Assembly (NCBI GenBank): GCA_040757115.1
Contig: JBFLYA010000213.1
Coordinates: forward strand, 1 to 6,472
From: a bacterium
GTDB lineage: Bacteria > UBA9089 > CG2-30-40-21 > SBAY01
Length of the DNA stretch: 6,472 nt
Direction of reading: 5' to 3'
The position numbers and the translations under genes are program-made. Below are positions 1 to 5,532 of this stretch, piece after piece (within the stretch, counting starts at the first letter, position 1; every line of letters starts with the position of its first letter). Under the pieces are notes generated by a model. The model searched no databases, was not told the DNA's origin, and was given only the letters and a program-made list of their open reading frames with translations.

Positions 1-127
1 TTGTTTTCCACAATCAATTTCTACCTATTTCTATAAATTTCAATCTATTTCTATTATCTTATCTCCATATCACTCTTATCTCCTTATCCCCTTTCTTACA
101 CTTTTGATATATAGCTTGAACGGTTAC
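1..127 (-). mobile_element. Partial IS66-like MITE, copy A (inverted relative to the copy at 4368-4596)
   Basis: Read on the minus strand from 127 down to 1, this stretch matches 4368-4486 with about four mismatches over 119 aligned bases plus one 8-nt indel. Copy A carries the extra 8 nt, as a near-tandem GATAAGGAGATAAG. It begins with the terminal repeat GTAACCGTTCA and continues into the same purine-rich arm with TAGAAATAG repeats. The element runs off the left edge, so its other end and target duplication cannot be seen; the flanking 8 bp on the visible side are GATTTTTA (128-135). The end lies inside the 3' end of rpe. No coding capacity of its own. Confidence 0.85.
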
Positions 128-767
128 GATTTTTAAGACTTTTTATTGCCTCAACAGGGTCTTGAGCACCATAGACAAAAGAGCCTGCGACTAAAACATT
201 TGCCCCTCGTTTGACGACTTCAGCCCCGGTCTCAAGGTTTATTCCGCCATCTACCTCAAGGTCTAAATTAAGTTTTTTTTGAGTTATAATCTTGTTTAAT
301 TGCTCTATCTTGGGCAAAACATCATTGATAAATCCCTGTCCACTAAAGCCTGGATTAACGGTCATCACCAGGGCAACATCTATCTCTTTTAGAACAGGAT
401 AAATTTTATCCAGTGGGGTTGGCGGATTGATAGATACACCGGCTTTTACTCCCCTATCCTTTATCTTCTGAATATTTAACATCAGGTCATCTGTAACTTC
501 GGCATGAAAGGTGATTAAATCCGCACCAGCATCAATAAACTTATCAATAAATTTATCCGGATTAGTAATCATCAGATGAACATCAAAGAAAAGATTACTC
601 TTTTTGCGAAGATTTGCGACGGCATCTGGTCCAAAGGTAAGATTATCGACAAAATGTCCATCCATAATGTCCCAATGTAACCAATCGGCAACATCTTCTA
701 TTTTTTCTACCTCGCTGGCTAATTGACTGATGTCAGCTGATAATATTGAAGGTGCTATCTTTATCAT
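96..767 (-). CDS. rpe: Ribulose-phosphate 3-epimerase, C-terminus supplied by a MITE
   Basis: Interconverts D-ribulose 5-phosphate and D-xylulose 5-phosphate in the cytoplasmic pentose phosphate pathway. The 223-aa product is normal length for this (beta/alpha)8 TIM-barrel family. Visible hallmarks are the N-terminal APSILSAD (residues 5-12), the metal ligands H31 and D33 in HWDIMDGHFV, H64 in DVHLMI, the phosphate loop NPGFSGQGF (138-146), and D173 in VDGGI, the second acid/base. The start at 767 gives the family-typical MIKIAPSILSAD beginning. Upstream in-frame ATGs at 806 and 782 fall in the -35 and -10 boxes of a strong promoter, so they are unlikely. Residues 215-223 and the TAA stop are encoded by the end of a MITE (1-127), so the native tail has been replaced; the catalytic barrel is intact, so activity is probably kept. 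No strong Shine-Dalgarno is visible. Function is confident; the start is fairly confident. Confidence 0.95.
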   Translation of the reverse strand: MIKIAPSILSADISQLASEVEKIEDVADWLHWDIMDGHFVDNLTFGPDAVANLRKKSNLFFDVHLMITNPDKFIDKFIDAGADLITFHAEVTDDLMLNIQKIKDRGVKAGVSINPPTPLDKIYPVLKEIDVALVMTVNPGFSGQGFINDVLPKIEQLNKIITQKKLNLDLEVDGGINLETGAEVVKRGANVLVAGSFVYGAQDPVEAIKSLKNRNRSSYISKV

Positions 768-777
768 CTTAATCAAA

Positions 778-806
778 ATCATACCATAATTTAATGTTTT
801 TGTCAA
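778..806 (-). promoter_or_regulatory. Sigma70-type promoter for rpe, nearly leaderless
   Basis: On the minus strand TTGACA (806-801) and TATGAT (783-778) are separated by exactly 17 nt. Transcription would begin about 7 nt further on, near 771, only a few bases before the ATG at 767-765. This matches the absence of a ribosome-binding site there and argues against the longer in-frame starts. Predicted from consensus only. Confidence 0.75.
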
Positions 807-822
807 CCTTTTTGCTAAAATT

Positions 823-944
823 AAAACGAAAGGAAAAACGAAAAAGTTTATAAGAATTAAAAATAACTCTTGACAAATCCCTCTGGATGTAGTATAATAT
901 AATTAGAGGTTTCAAGAGCAATAAAAACGAAACTAAAAACGAAA
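823..944 (+). promoter_or_regulatory. Four AAAACGAAA direct repeats around the FapA-gene promoter (putative operator)
   Basis: AAAACGAAA occurs at 823-831, 835-843, 924-932 and 936-944. Each pair has start-to-start spacing of 12 nt, and the two pairs lie 101 nt apart, on either side of the promoter at 870-898. The core is the same in all four copies and includes a CG step that is uncommon in AT-rich DNA. The paired layout suggests a regulator binding cooperatively upstream and in the 5' untranslated region, but no known operator is recognised. Chance A-richness is the main alternative. Confidence 0.4.
870..898 (+). promoter_or_regulatory. Consensus sigma70-type promoter for the FapA-family gene
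   Basis: TTGACA at 870-875 and TATAAT at 893-898 are both perfect consensus hexamers with a 17-nt spacer. The predicted start is near 905, leaving an untranslated leader of about 64 nt before the ATG at 969. Confidence 0.85.
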
Positions 945-952
945 GATAAATT

Positions 953-960
953 GAAAGGAG
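953..960 (+). promoter_or_regulatory. Ribosome-binding site that fixes the FapA-gene start
   Basis: GAAAGGAG lies 8 nt before the ATG at 969. It overlaps the codons following an alternative in-frame TTG at 951, so that earlier start would have no Shine-Dalgarno and is not preferred. Confidence 0.85.
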
Positions 961-968
961 TAAGTAAG

Positions 969-2414
969 ATGACACACCAGGTTACTTCAACAAAACCAGA
1001 AGCTTTGACGATAAAAATTACTGAAGATGGGCTAAAGGCTTTTATGACTATTAATTCCAACAATTGCCATCAGCTATCTTTAGACTTAAATTCCATTCTG
1101 CAAAGATTAAATAAACAAGGGATAAAGTTTGGGATAAAAGACCTGGTGATTAAAACTATACTACAAGATAAAATCTATAATCGCTCGATATTAGTTGCCG
1201 AAGGAATCCCACCGCAAGCAGGTAAAGATGCCAGCATTGAATATAAATTTAACAAAAAAGATAAACCAGGGTTATTGGAGGACATAGAAGGAAAAGTGGA
1301 TTTTCGTGAATTAAGATTAATTGATATTGTGCATACAAATGATGTGCTTGCCTCTAAAATCCTTCCTACTCAAGGAACTCCTGGCAAAAAAGTTACAGGT
1401 GAACAAATACCTGTTAAAAAAGGAGAGGATATTAATATCCCGGTTGGTGAAAATACCTGCCTTTCCCATGACAAATTAACACTTTTTTCATCAGCGGATG
1501 GTTATGTATTCTGGGAAGATAGTAGAATTGGTGTCAAGACAACTTATGAAATCCTATCTGATGTTGATATGAATGTCGGAAATATCAATTTTATAGGTCC
1601 GGTTAAGGTCAAAGGAGATGTAAAAGAAGGTTTTTTTGTTAAGGCTAAAGGAGATGTTGAAATTGGCGGCGTGGTAGAAAACGCAACCGTAATCTCTGAA
1701 GGAAATATTACGGTTATGCAAGGAATCATTGGCAGTAAATCTAAAATCGTGTGCGATGGTGATTTAAAATGCAAATTTATCCAGAATGCTAATATTGAGG
1801 TTAAAGGTAATATCATTGTTCATGATGCTATTTTACATAGCGATGTCCATGCGGGAAAAGGTGTTTTTGTCTTAGGTGGAAAAAAAGGGGCGATTATTGG
1901 TGGGAGAATCTCGGCTAAAGAAGAAGTAAATGCTAAAAATATTGGCTCTATCTCCGAGGTTACTACTGAAATCGAAGTCGGTGTTGACCCTCAAATTAGA
2001 CAAGAAATAGATGCATTAGAAGAAAGTTTAACTACGGAAAAAACTCAATTACACCAGGAAAGGTTAAATTACAAAACATTACTTGCTCAAAATAAAACAG
2101 AGTTAGCCGAACAATCATTATCTAAACAAAAGGAATTAGAAGAGGTTATTAAAATGATGCATCATCACTTATATGAATTCAAAAAACATGTCCGTGCTAA
2201 CTATAAAGGTAAGGTATCTGCCTTTGATACACTTTGGCCAGGTGTAAAACTTACTATTGGCAATGCTACAGTTCCACTAAAAATTGATTATCGGTATGTC
2301 ACCTTTTATAATAGCGTCGGCCATATTGAACAGACTGGATATGAAAAACCAAAAATTAAAGTAGAAACACCTACGATTACTTATTGGGAAAGAGAAATTG
2401 ATAAGGTAAAATGA
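969..2414 (+). CDS. DUF342 / FapA-family polymer-forming-like protein
   Basis: The 481-aa product has the layout of the DUF342/FapA family. An N-terminal region of about 190 residues includes the characteristic KILPTQGTPGKKVTGE segment and a GENT...SADGYV stretch. A run of short Val/Ile/Gly-rich repeats follows (about 195-335: VGNINFIGPVKVKGDV, GDVEIGGVVENATV, GNITVMQGI and others), reading as a right-handed beta-helix. Next is a Glu/Gln/Lys-rich probable coiled coil (about 340-400), then a beta-rich tail. No signal peptide or membrane segment is visible, so it is probably cytoplasmic. Some family members are named flagellar assembly protein A, but no flagellar gene is present here and that role should not be assumed. 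The gene has its own consensus promoter and ribosome-binding site, and ends 118 bp before the DeoR-type gene. Family assignment is confident; biological role is unknown. Confidence 0.88.
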   Translation: MTHQVTSTKPEALTIKITEDGLKAFMTINSNNCHQLSLDLNSILQRLNKQGIKFGIKDLVIKTILQDKIYNRSILVAEGIPPQAGKDASIEYKFNKKDKPGLLEDIEGKVDFRELRLIDIVHTNDVLASKILPTQGTPGKKVTGEQIPVKKGEDINIPVGENTCLSHDKLTLFSSADGYVFWEDSRIGVKTTYEILSDVDMNVGNINFIGPVKVKGDVKEGFFVKAKGDVEIGGVVENATVISEGNITVMQGIIGSKSKIVCDGDLKCKFIQNANIEVKGNIIVHDAILHSDVHAGKGVFVLGGKKGAIIGGRISAKEEVNAKNIGSISEVTTEIEVGVDPQIRQEIDALEESLTTEKTQLHQERLNYKTLLAQNKTELAEQSLSKQKELEEVIKMMHHHLYEFKKHVRANYKGKVSAFDTLWPGVKLTIGNATVPLKIDYRYVTFYNSVGHIEQTGYEKPKIKVETPTITYWEREIDKVK

Positions 2415-2532
2415 AGGTTGGGATAAAGTGGCTCACACAGAAGACCTTCGGATAAAAATATCCCAGAACGCAGAAGATAGAAAGTATGGGTAAATTACAA
2501 AAAAGTCTTCACACATATAAAAGGGTACTGAG
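2415..2532 (+). other. Intergenic gap with a weak inverted repeat
   Basis: TGGGATA (2419-2425) and TATCCCA (2459-2465) form a 7-bp inverted repeat with a 33-nt loop containing GAAGACCTTC, itself a short palindrome. There is no U-tract, so it is not a normal Rho-independent terminator. No clear separate promoter is seen for the next gene. AAGGG at 2521-2525 is a plausible ribosome-binding site 7 nt before its ATG. Confidence 0.3.
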
Positions 2533-3651
2533 ATGGAAAAATCATCATCTGAAACAAGACGATATGTTATTTTAAAAGAGATTTATAAAAAAAGGGTTGT
2601 CTCTAACGATGATTTAATGGATAAATTTGGAGTTTCGTTAGTAACAATTAGAAAGGATTTAGATGAACTTAAATCACTGGGATTGGTAAATAGGACATTT
2701 GGTGGGGCAGTCCCTATCATGGCAAAGGTAAATGAAGATAATTTGGAAGGTTCTATTGAAGACCGCTCGGAGATAATTGCCATTAGTAAATATATTGTCG
2801 ATAAAAAAGTTATAAAAGATGGTGATATTCTATTTATGGATGGTGGAATAATTATTAATATGCTGGCAAAAAGATTATCTGATAAAAAACCAGGACACAT
2901 CACTGTCATTACAAATGCCGTCAATGTCGCCAATGAACTTGCCTCTAAATCAAATGTTATTCTCACCGGCGGTGACCTGAAAGACACCCAGGGAGTTCTC
3001 TCAGGAAATTTATCTACCCAAACAATTGACCAATATTCAGTTGATGTAGCATTTATAGATGTTGATGGCATATCGTTTAATAGCGGATTATGGGCTAAAG
3101 ATGAAGTTGAGGCTCAGGTTAAAAAGCGAATGATTAAAGGAGCAAAGCAGGTAATAATTATGATCAAACATTCAAAATTAGGTCACGAGGTAGGTCAAGT
3201 GTTTGCAGAATTTTATCTTGAAGAAGGAAATAATCTGAAACTTATGCTCCCGGATTTAAAAGATGAAAAAACAGTGAGATTAGATTTTGTTGATCTACCA
3301 TCTGATTATAAATCATTAGAAAATGACCCTGTTCAAAAGTGGCTTGAAAAGAATTTAAAGGAAAAAGGTATAACCGAACCAATCTGGGTCAAAGAAAAAG
3401 CAGGTGGTAGGTTTGAAATTATTGATGGTAAAAGAAGGTATTTGGCGGCTAAATCACTTGCAGATGAAGGCTCAAGCACCTTTTCTTCCATCCCCATAAA
3501 ATTTGAAAAAGAATCTTGTGTCAAGCGTGATTTCCAGATTATCACCTCGTCAAAATACCTCAAGCAAGATGTGGCAAAGAAACACTTTTTAGCAGAAAAG
3601 AGAAAATTCGAAGAGATAGCCCCAAATACCTTCATTGATATTGCCGATTGA
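2533..3651 (+). CDS. DeoR-family regulator fused to a ParB-N-like C-terminal domain
   Basis: A 372-aa predicted DNA-binding regulator; typical DeoR repressors are near 250 aa. Residues 1-60 are a DeoR winged helix-turn-helix with recognition helix VSLVTIRKDLDEL and the FGGAVP end motif. Residues about 76-232 follow the DeoR sugar-phosphate sensor fold: KDGDILFMDGG, ITVITNAVNVANEL, TGGDL, VDGISFNSGL, KHSKLG. Usual ligand residues are altered: the D-x-G-S/T-T motif is DGGIII (103-108), GLT is GLW (185-187) and DHSK is KHSK (212-215), so the normal sugar-phosphate effector may not bind. Residues about 255-345 are extra. KEKGITEPIWVKEK followed by RFEIIDGKRRYLAAKSL (293-309) closely resembles the ParB N-terminal segment around its GERR motif, here GKRR, and is followed by IPIKF. 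The later ParB ENLQR motif and HTH are not evident. The gene probably follows the FapA gene in one transcript and ends one base before repeat DNA. DeoR assignment is confident; the ParB-like assignment is by pattern only. Confidence 0.85.
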   Translation: MEKSSSETRRYVILKEIYKKRVVSNDDLMDKFGVSLVTIRKDLDELKSLGLVNRTFGGAVPIMAKVNEDNLEGSIEDRSEIIAISKYIVDKKVIKDGDILFMDGGIIINMLAKRLSDKKPGHITVITNAVNVANELASKSNVILTGGDLKDTQGVLSGNLSTQTIDQYSVDVAFIDVDGISFNSGLWAKDEVEAQVKKRMIKGAKQVIIMIKHSKLGHEVGQVFAEFYLEEGNNLKLMLPDLKDEKTVRLDFVDLPSDYKSLENDPVQKWLEKNLKEKGITEPIWVKEKAGGRFEIIDGKRRYLAAKSLADEGSSTFSSIPIKFEKESCVKRDFQIITSSKYLKQDVAKKHFLAEKRKFEEIAPNTFIDIAD

Positions 3652-3735
3652 GTAACTGTTCACCGCAGAGACACAGAGAAAAAATTAAAAACTATTTGTA
3701 ACTATTCACCACGAAGAGCACGAAGGGCAGGGAGA
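3652..3735. repeat. Direct repeats beginning GTAACTrTTCACC with 9-nt periodic tails
   Basis: GTAACTGTTCACC (3652-3664) and GTAACTATTCACC (3698-3710) are direct repeats 46 nt apart. The first is followed by CGCAGAGACACAGAG and the second by ACGAAGAGCACGAAGGG, each with roughly 9-nt periodicity. The head resembles the GTAACCGTTCAGG end of the MITE at 4368, so these may be ends of related elements, but no matching right end was found. The block starts immediately after the stop codon at 3651. Confidence 0.6.
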
Positions 3736-3788
3736 TGTTACAGAACAAATCTCTTCATGCCTTCTTTCAATCTTTCCACATTGAAATT

Positions 3789-3968
3789 TATAGCACTTAT
3801 TAATCGAAACTTAACATAGAACAGATAGAAATTTGACTATCAATTGAATGAATGTAGAATATCGAATAATGAATTTAGAATAATGAAGTTTTAGTATTAC
3901 TTCTACATTCTACATTCAATATTCAATATTTTTCATTTTATGGAAACTTTTGATTAATAACTACTATA
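3789..3968. mobile_element. TATAGC-ended MITE-like element, copy 1
   Basis: The left end (3789-3819) begins TATAGCACTTATTAATCG and the right end (3944-3968) finishes TTAATAACTACTATA; the ends are imperfect inverted repeats. They match copy 2 (6120-6347) at 24/31 and 22/25 positions respectively. If the outer TA on each side is a target duplication, the element would be of the Tc1/mariner/IS630 type, which inserts at TA. The 180-bp body has no gene. Confidence 0.65.
3843..3932. repeat. GAATGTAGAAT-type imperfect palindrome inside element copy 1
   Basis: The left part repeats GAATGTAGAATA, GAATAATGAATTTAGAATAA and TGAAGT. The right part reads ACTTCTACATTCTACATTC and then two copies of AATATTCAATATT-like units, which is the approximate reverse complement. 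Together they can form a long, imperfect, AT-rich hairpin with a short centre near 3888-3898. Confidence 0.6.
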
Positions 3969-4110
3969 TCCCTGAAAGATCAGCTGGTAGGCTGGAGGGC
4001 AATGCCTCCAACCCCCAATCATCGCCAAATTTGTTAGACAACATAACAAATTCTTTTAAACCATACGTCTTTCTCGTAGTTAGCGACCCCGTATAGTTGC
4101 TCTATGGTAG
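3969..4110. other. Gene-free stretch with three small stem-loops
   Basis: TGGAGG/CCTCCA (3993-3998/4005-4010) has a 6-nt loop. AATTTGTTA/TAACAAATT (4028-4036/4044-4052) is a perfect 9-bp stem with a 7-nt loop. AACCATACG/CGTATAGTT (4059-4067/4090-4098) pairs along all nine positions only if read as minus-strand RNA, where the odd pair is G-U rather than C-A. This hints at a minus-strand structured transcript, but no known RNA family could be named. Confidence 0.35.
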
Positions 4111-4359
4111 AGAGAAGTTACTATTTATACACAAGCCCTCTTAAACTTTTCCTCCTGGATAGTCTCCGAATTGTCCATTTATCAACCGTGTTTCCCCAGT
4201 TTACCCCTTCTGATACGGCAGAGGTTACCGCTTTTGTTCAGATTATCAGTGGTTATACCTGCTGAGCGTATTAAATGGACATCTTTGGCTATCTCCTATA
4301 CGGTTATGTCCCTTCATCCTGATTTTCTCAAGATTACTATGAACAATGCTGACGACTCT

Positions 4360-4367
4360 AAAAATGG
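4360..4367. repeat. 8-bp target-site duplication, left copy
   Basis: AAAAATGG immediately before the left end of the MITE, identical to 4597-4604. An 8-bp duplication is the size expected for the IS66 family. Confidence 0.9.
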
Positions 4368-4596
4368 GTAACCGTTCAGGCTATATATCAAAAGTGTAAG
4401 AAAGAGGATAAGGGCGATATGGAGATAAGATAATAGAAATAGATTGAAATTTATAGAAATAGGTAGAAATTGATTGTGGGAAACAACAAATTTCCATAAA
4501 TTTCTATTAGTTTCTACTAATTTCAATTTTTTTAATAATATCTCCCTATCTCCTTAATCTCCACATCTCCTTTTGTTACCCCACCTGAACGCTTAC
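4368..4596 (+). mobile_element. 229-bp IS66-like MITE, complete copy B
   Basis: The ends are GTAACCGTTCAGG (4368-4380) and CCTGAACGCTTAC (4584-4596), inverted repeats with one mismatch (GTAA[C/G]CGTTCAGG). Perfect 8-bp AAAAATGG copies flank it. Beyond the ends, the arms are loosely complementary: the left is purine-rich with GGAGATAAGATAATAG and two TAGAAATAG units 20 nt apart (4434, 4454), and the right is the pyrimidine-rich counterpart, so the whole element can fold into a long imperfect hairpin centred near 4487. IS66-family elements are known for GTAA termini and 8-bp duplications. No transposase is encoded, so it must be mobilised in trans. A nearly identical inverted half copy is at 1-127. 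Confidence 0.9.
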
Positions 4597-4604
4597 AAAA
4601 ATGG
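4597..4604. repeat. 8-bp target-site duplication, right copy
   Basis: AAAAATGG directly after the MITE right end, identical to 4360-4367. Confidence 0.9.
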
Positions 4605-4755
4605 ACATTTGAGAGCTAAACATCCATCACTACCTCATAAAGATTGGATTTCGGATTTCCCTTATACTAATCCCTTAGTCTTAATTAAAAGACAAGATGT
4701 GAGTCCTCCTTTGGTCATATGGATTACCCATTTTCCTTCCGTGATGTATGTTTAA

Positions 4756-5045
4756 ACGCATTACCCAGAGATGCTTTAACCTAACCTATTTATTCATCTC
4801 CGACAAGGACATTGCCAGTGCTTCGCTGAGAAAGGGCAGTTGGCACGAGTTAATACGCCATAATCATACACCCCAATAGGTCATCTGTAATTCGTCACTC
4901 CATCATATCACCTCACGATGATACCCTGTCTTTCTGTAGATACGGATTGCTCCTTTATCTACATAATTACAAACTTCTATACAAGGATTAGGCTTGCATA
5001 GGTGGTTTTCCCAACCACTCTGGTATCCCATACTTCAAAGCACAC
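4756..5045. other. Gene-free block, higher GC than its neighbours, possibly decayed RNA element
   Basis: No convincing reading frame on either strand. By eye it is richer in G+C than the flanking repeats and holds small stems such as GTGGTT/AACCAC (5002-5007/5013-5018, 5-nt loop) and AGTG/CGCT around CTT near 4817-4827. It lies upstream of the intron-like 3' end at 5340 and could be a remnant of the same or another intron, but no intron 5' end or reverse transcriptase fragment could be identified. Confidence 0.3.
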
Positions 5046-5228
5046 CAAATCTCAAAACGCAAAACGCAAAACTACAACGCAAAGCTCAAAACTATTTTTA
5101 TTATGGACTTTCGCCGGTTTTCAAAGAATCCTATATTTTTTGACCTCCGTTCAGAATGGCACTGAATTAGTTTTAAGGTTTTGAGTTTCAGCTTTGAGTT
5201 TTGACATTTGAGTTTTGAGTTGATTTTT
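5046..5228. repeat. Inverted arrays of CAAAAC(G/T)CAAAAC-type decamers
   Basis: The left array (5046-5093) is built from units such as CTCAAAACGC, AAAACGCAAAACT and AAAGCTCAAAACT. The right array (5172-5228) has the complementary TTTGAGTTTT, AGCTTTGAGTTTT and TTTGAGTTGA units. They face each other across about 78 nt, giving a potential long imperfect stem. The unit strings are degenerate and near-periodic at about 10 nt, which suggests slippage as well as inversion. No gene inside. Confidence 0.65.
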
Positions 5229-5339
5229 GCAAAAATTGCTTACCAAAGAATCACAAATTGTCACCCTAATATAGTATAGGATTGTATGGAGACTATCGTG
5301 TCAATTGAGCGAACGCCTTAAGATGAGTGATTATCGGAA

Positions 5340-5500
5340 AGCCGTGTAAGGGAAAACCTTCGGGTCACCCACGAAGTGGGTCGGGTTTGATGCGGGGGTG
5401 TTGGAGAAGTGCTATAGTGAACCTAAAACAGGCATCGTTGGAAACGATTGAGGCAACCAAAGGAACACCTACGGTAACTCGCCAGTGCTCTACTCTACTA
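5340..5500 (+). ncRNA. Possible decayed group II intron 3' end (domain V/VI-like)
   Basis: AGCC (5340-5343) can pair with GGTT (5384-5387) in the manner of the domain V catalytic AGC/GUU base, followed by AAGG-GAAAA-CCTT (5348-5360). Domain V is normally a single hairpin of about 34 nt; here an extra stem ACCCAC-GAA-GTGGGT (5367-5381) takes the place of the expected closing strand. GGTTTGATG then leads into a domain VI-like helix with GGTGTT (5397-5402) pairing AACACC (5464-5469), an inner stem ATCGTT/AACGAT, and the end GTGCTCTACTCTACT (5485-5499) typical of intron 3' junctions. No reverse transcriptase precedes it. Assignment is by recalled motif style only. Confidence 0.4.
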
Positions 5501-5532
5501 AAAAAGGGGTGAAGTTGGGCTAAAAGTAGGAT

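Larger units (their letters stand above)
4111..4755 (+). pseudogene. Open frame split by the 4368-4596 MITE (gene or antisense of an RNA, unresolved)
   Basis: Reading frame 4111-4367 hits a stop (GGG TAA) created by the MITE end. If the element and one AAAAATGG copy are removed, it continues in frame from 4605 to the TAA at 4753-4755, giving about 135 uninterrupted codons; a TTG at 4171 is the earliest usual start seen. The joined product would include RIKWTSLAISYTVM, then DDSKNGHLRAKHPS across the junction, ending ITHFPSVMYV. I recognise no domain, and composition (rich in Pro, Leu, Ser, Arg) is like spurious frames opposite structured RNAs. No ribosome-binding site is seen. Either a disrupted small gene or a chance frame; the restored frame is what is actually visible. 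Confidence 0.25.

Noticed and set aside
768-806. Longer Rpe starting at 806 or 782
   Set aside because: Those codons overlap the -35 and -10 boxes, and the family normally begins close to xKIAPSILSAD.
951-968. In-frame TTG start at 951 for the FapA-family gene
   Set aside because: It lies at the Shine-Dalgarno itself; GAAAGGAG with 8-nt spacing clearly serves the ATG at 969.
3652-3735. CRISPR-like array
   Set aside because: Two repeat copies only, degenerate 9-nt periodicity, and no uniform spacers or cas genes.
4037-4107. Minus-strand peptide containing EQLYGVANYEKDVW
   Set aside because: It looks protein-like but is under 30 codons between stops and lacks a start, and the same bases form a stem at 4059-4098.
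4314-4526. 70-codon minus-strand frame
   Set aside because: Most of it runs through the MITE arm, with low-complexity Leu/Ile/Phe content from pyrimidine-rich DNA.
5327-5512. 61-codon plus-strand frame
   Set aside because: It coincides with the stem-rich intron-like RNA, has no recognisable domain, and its Gly/Arg-rich composition looks like translated RNA structure.
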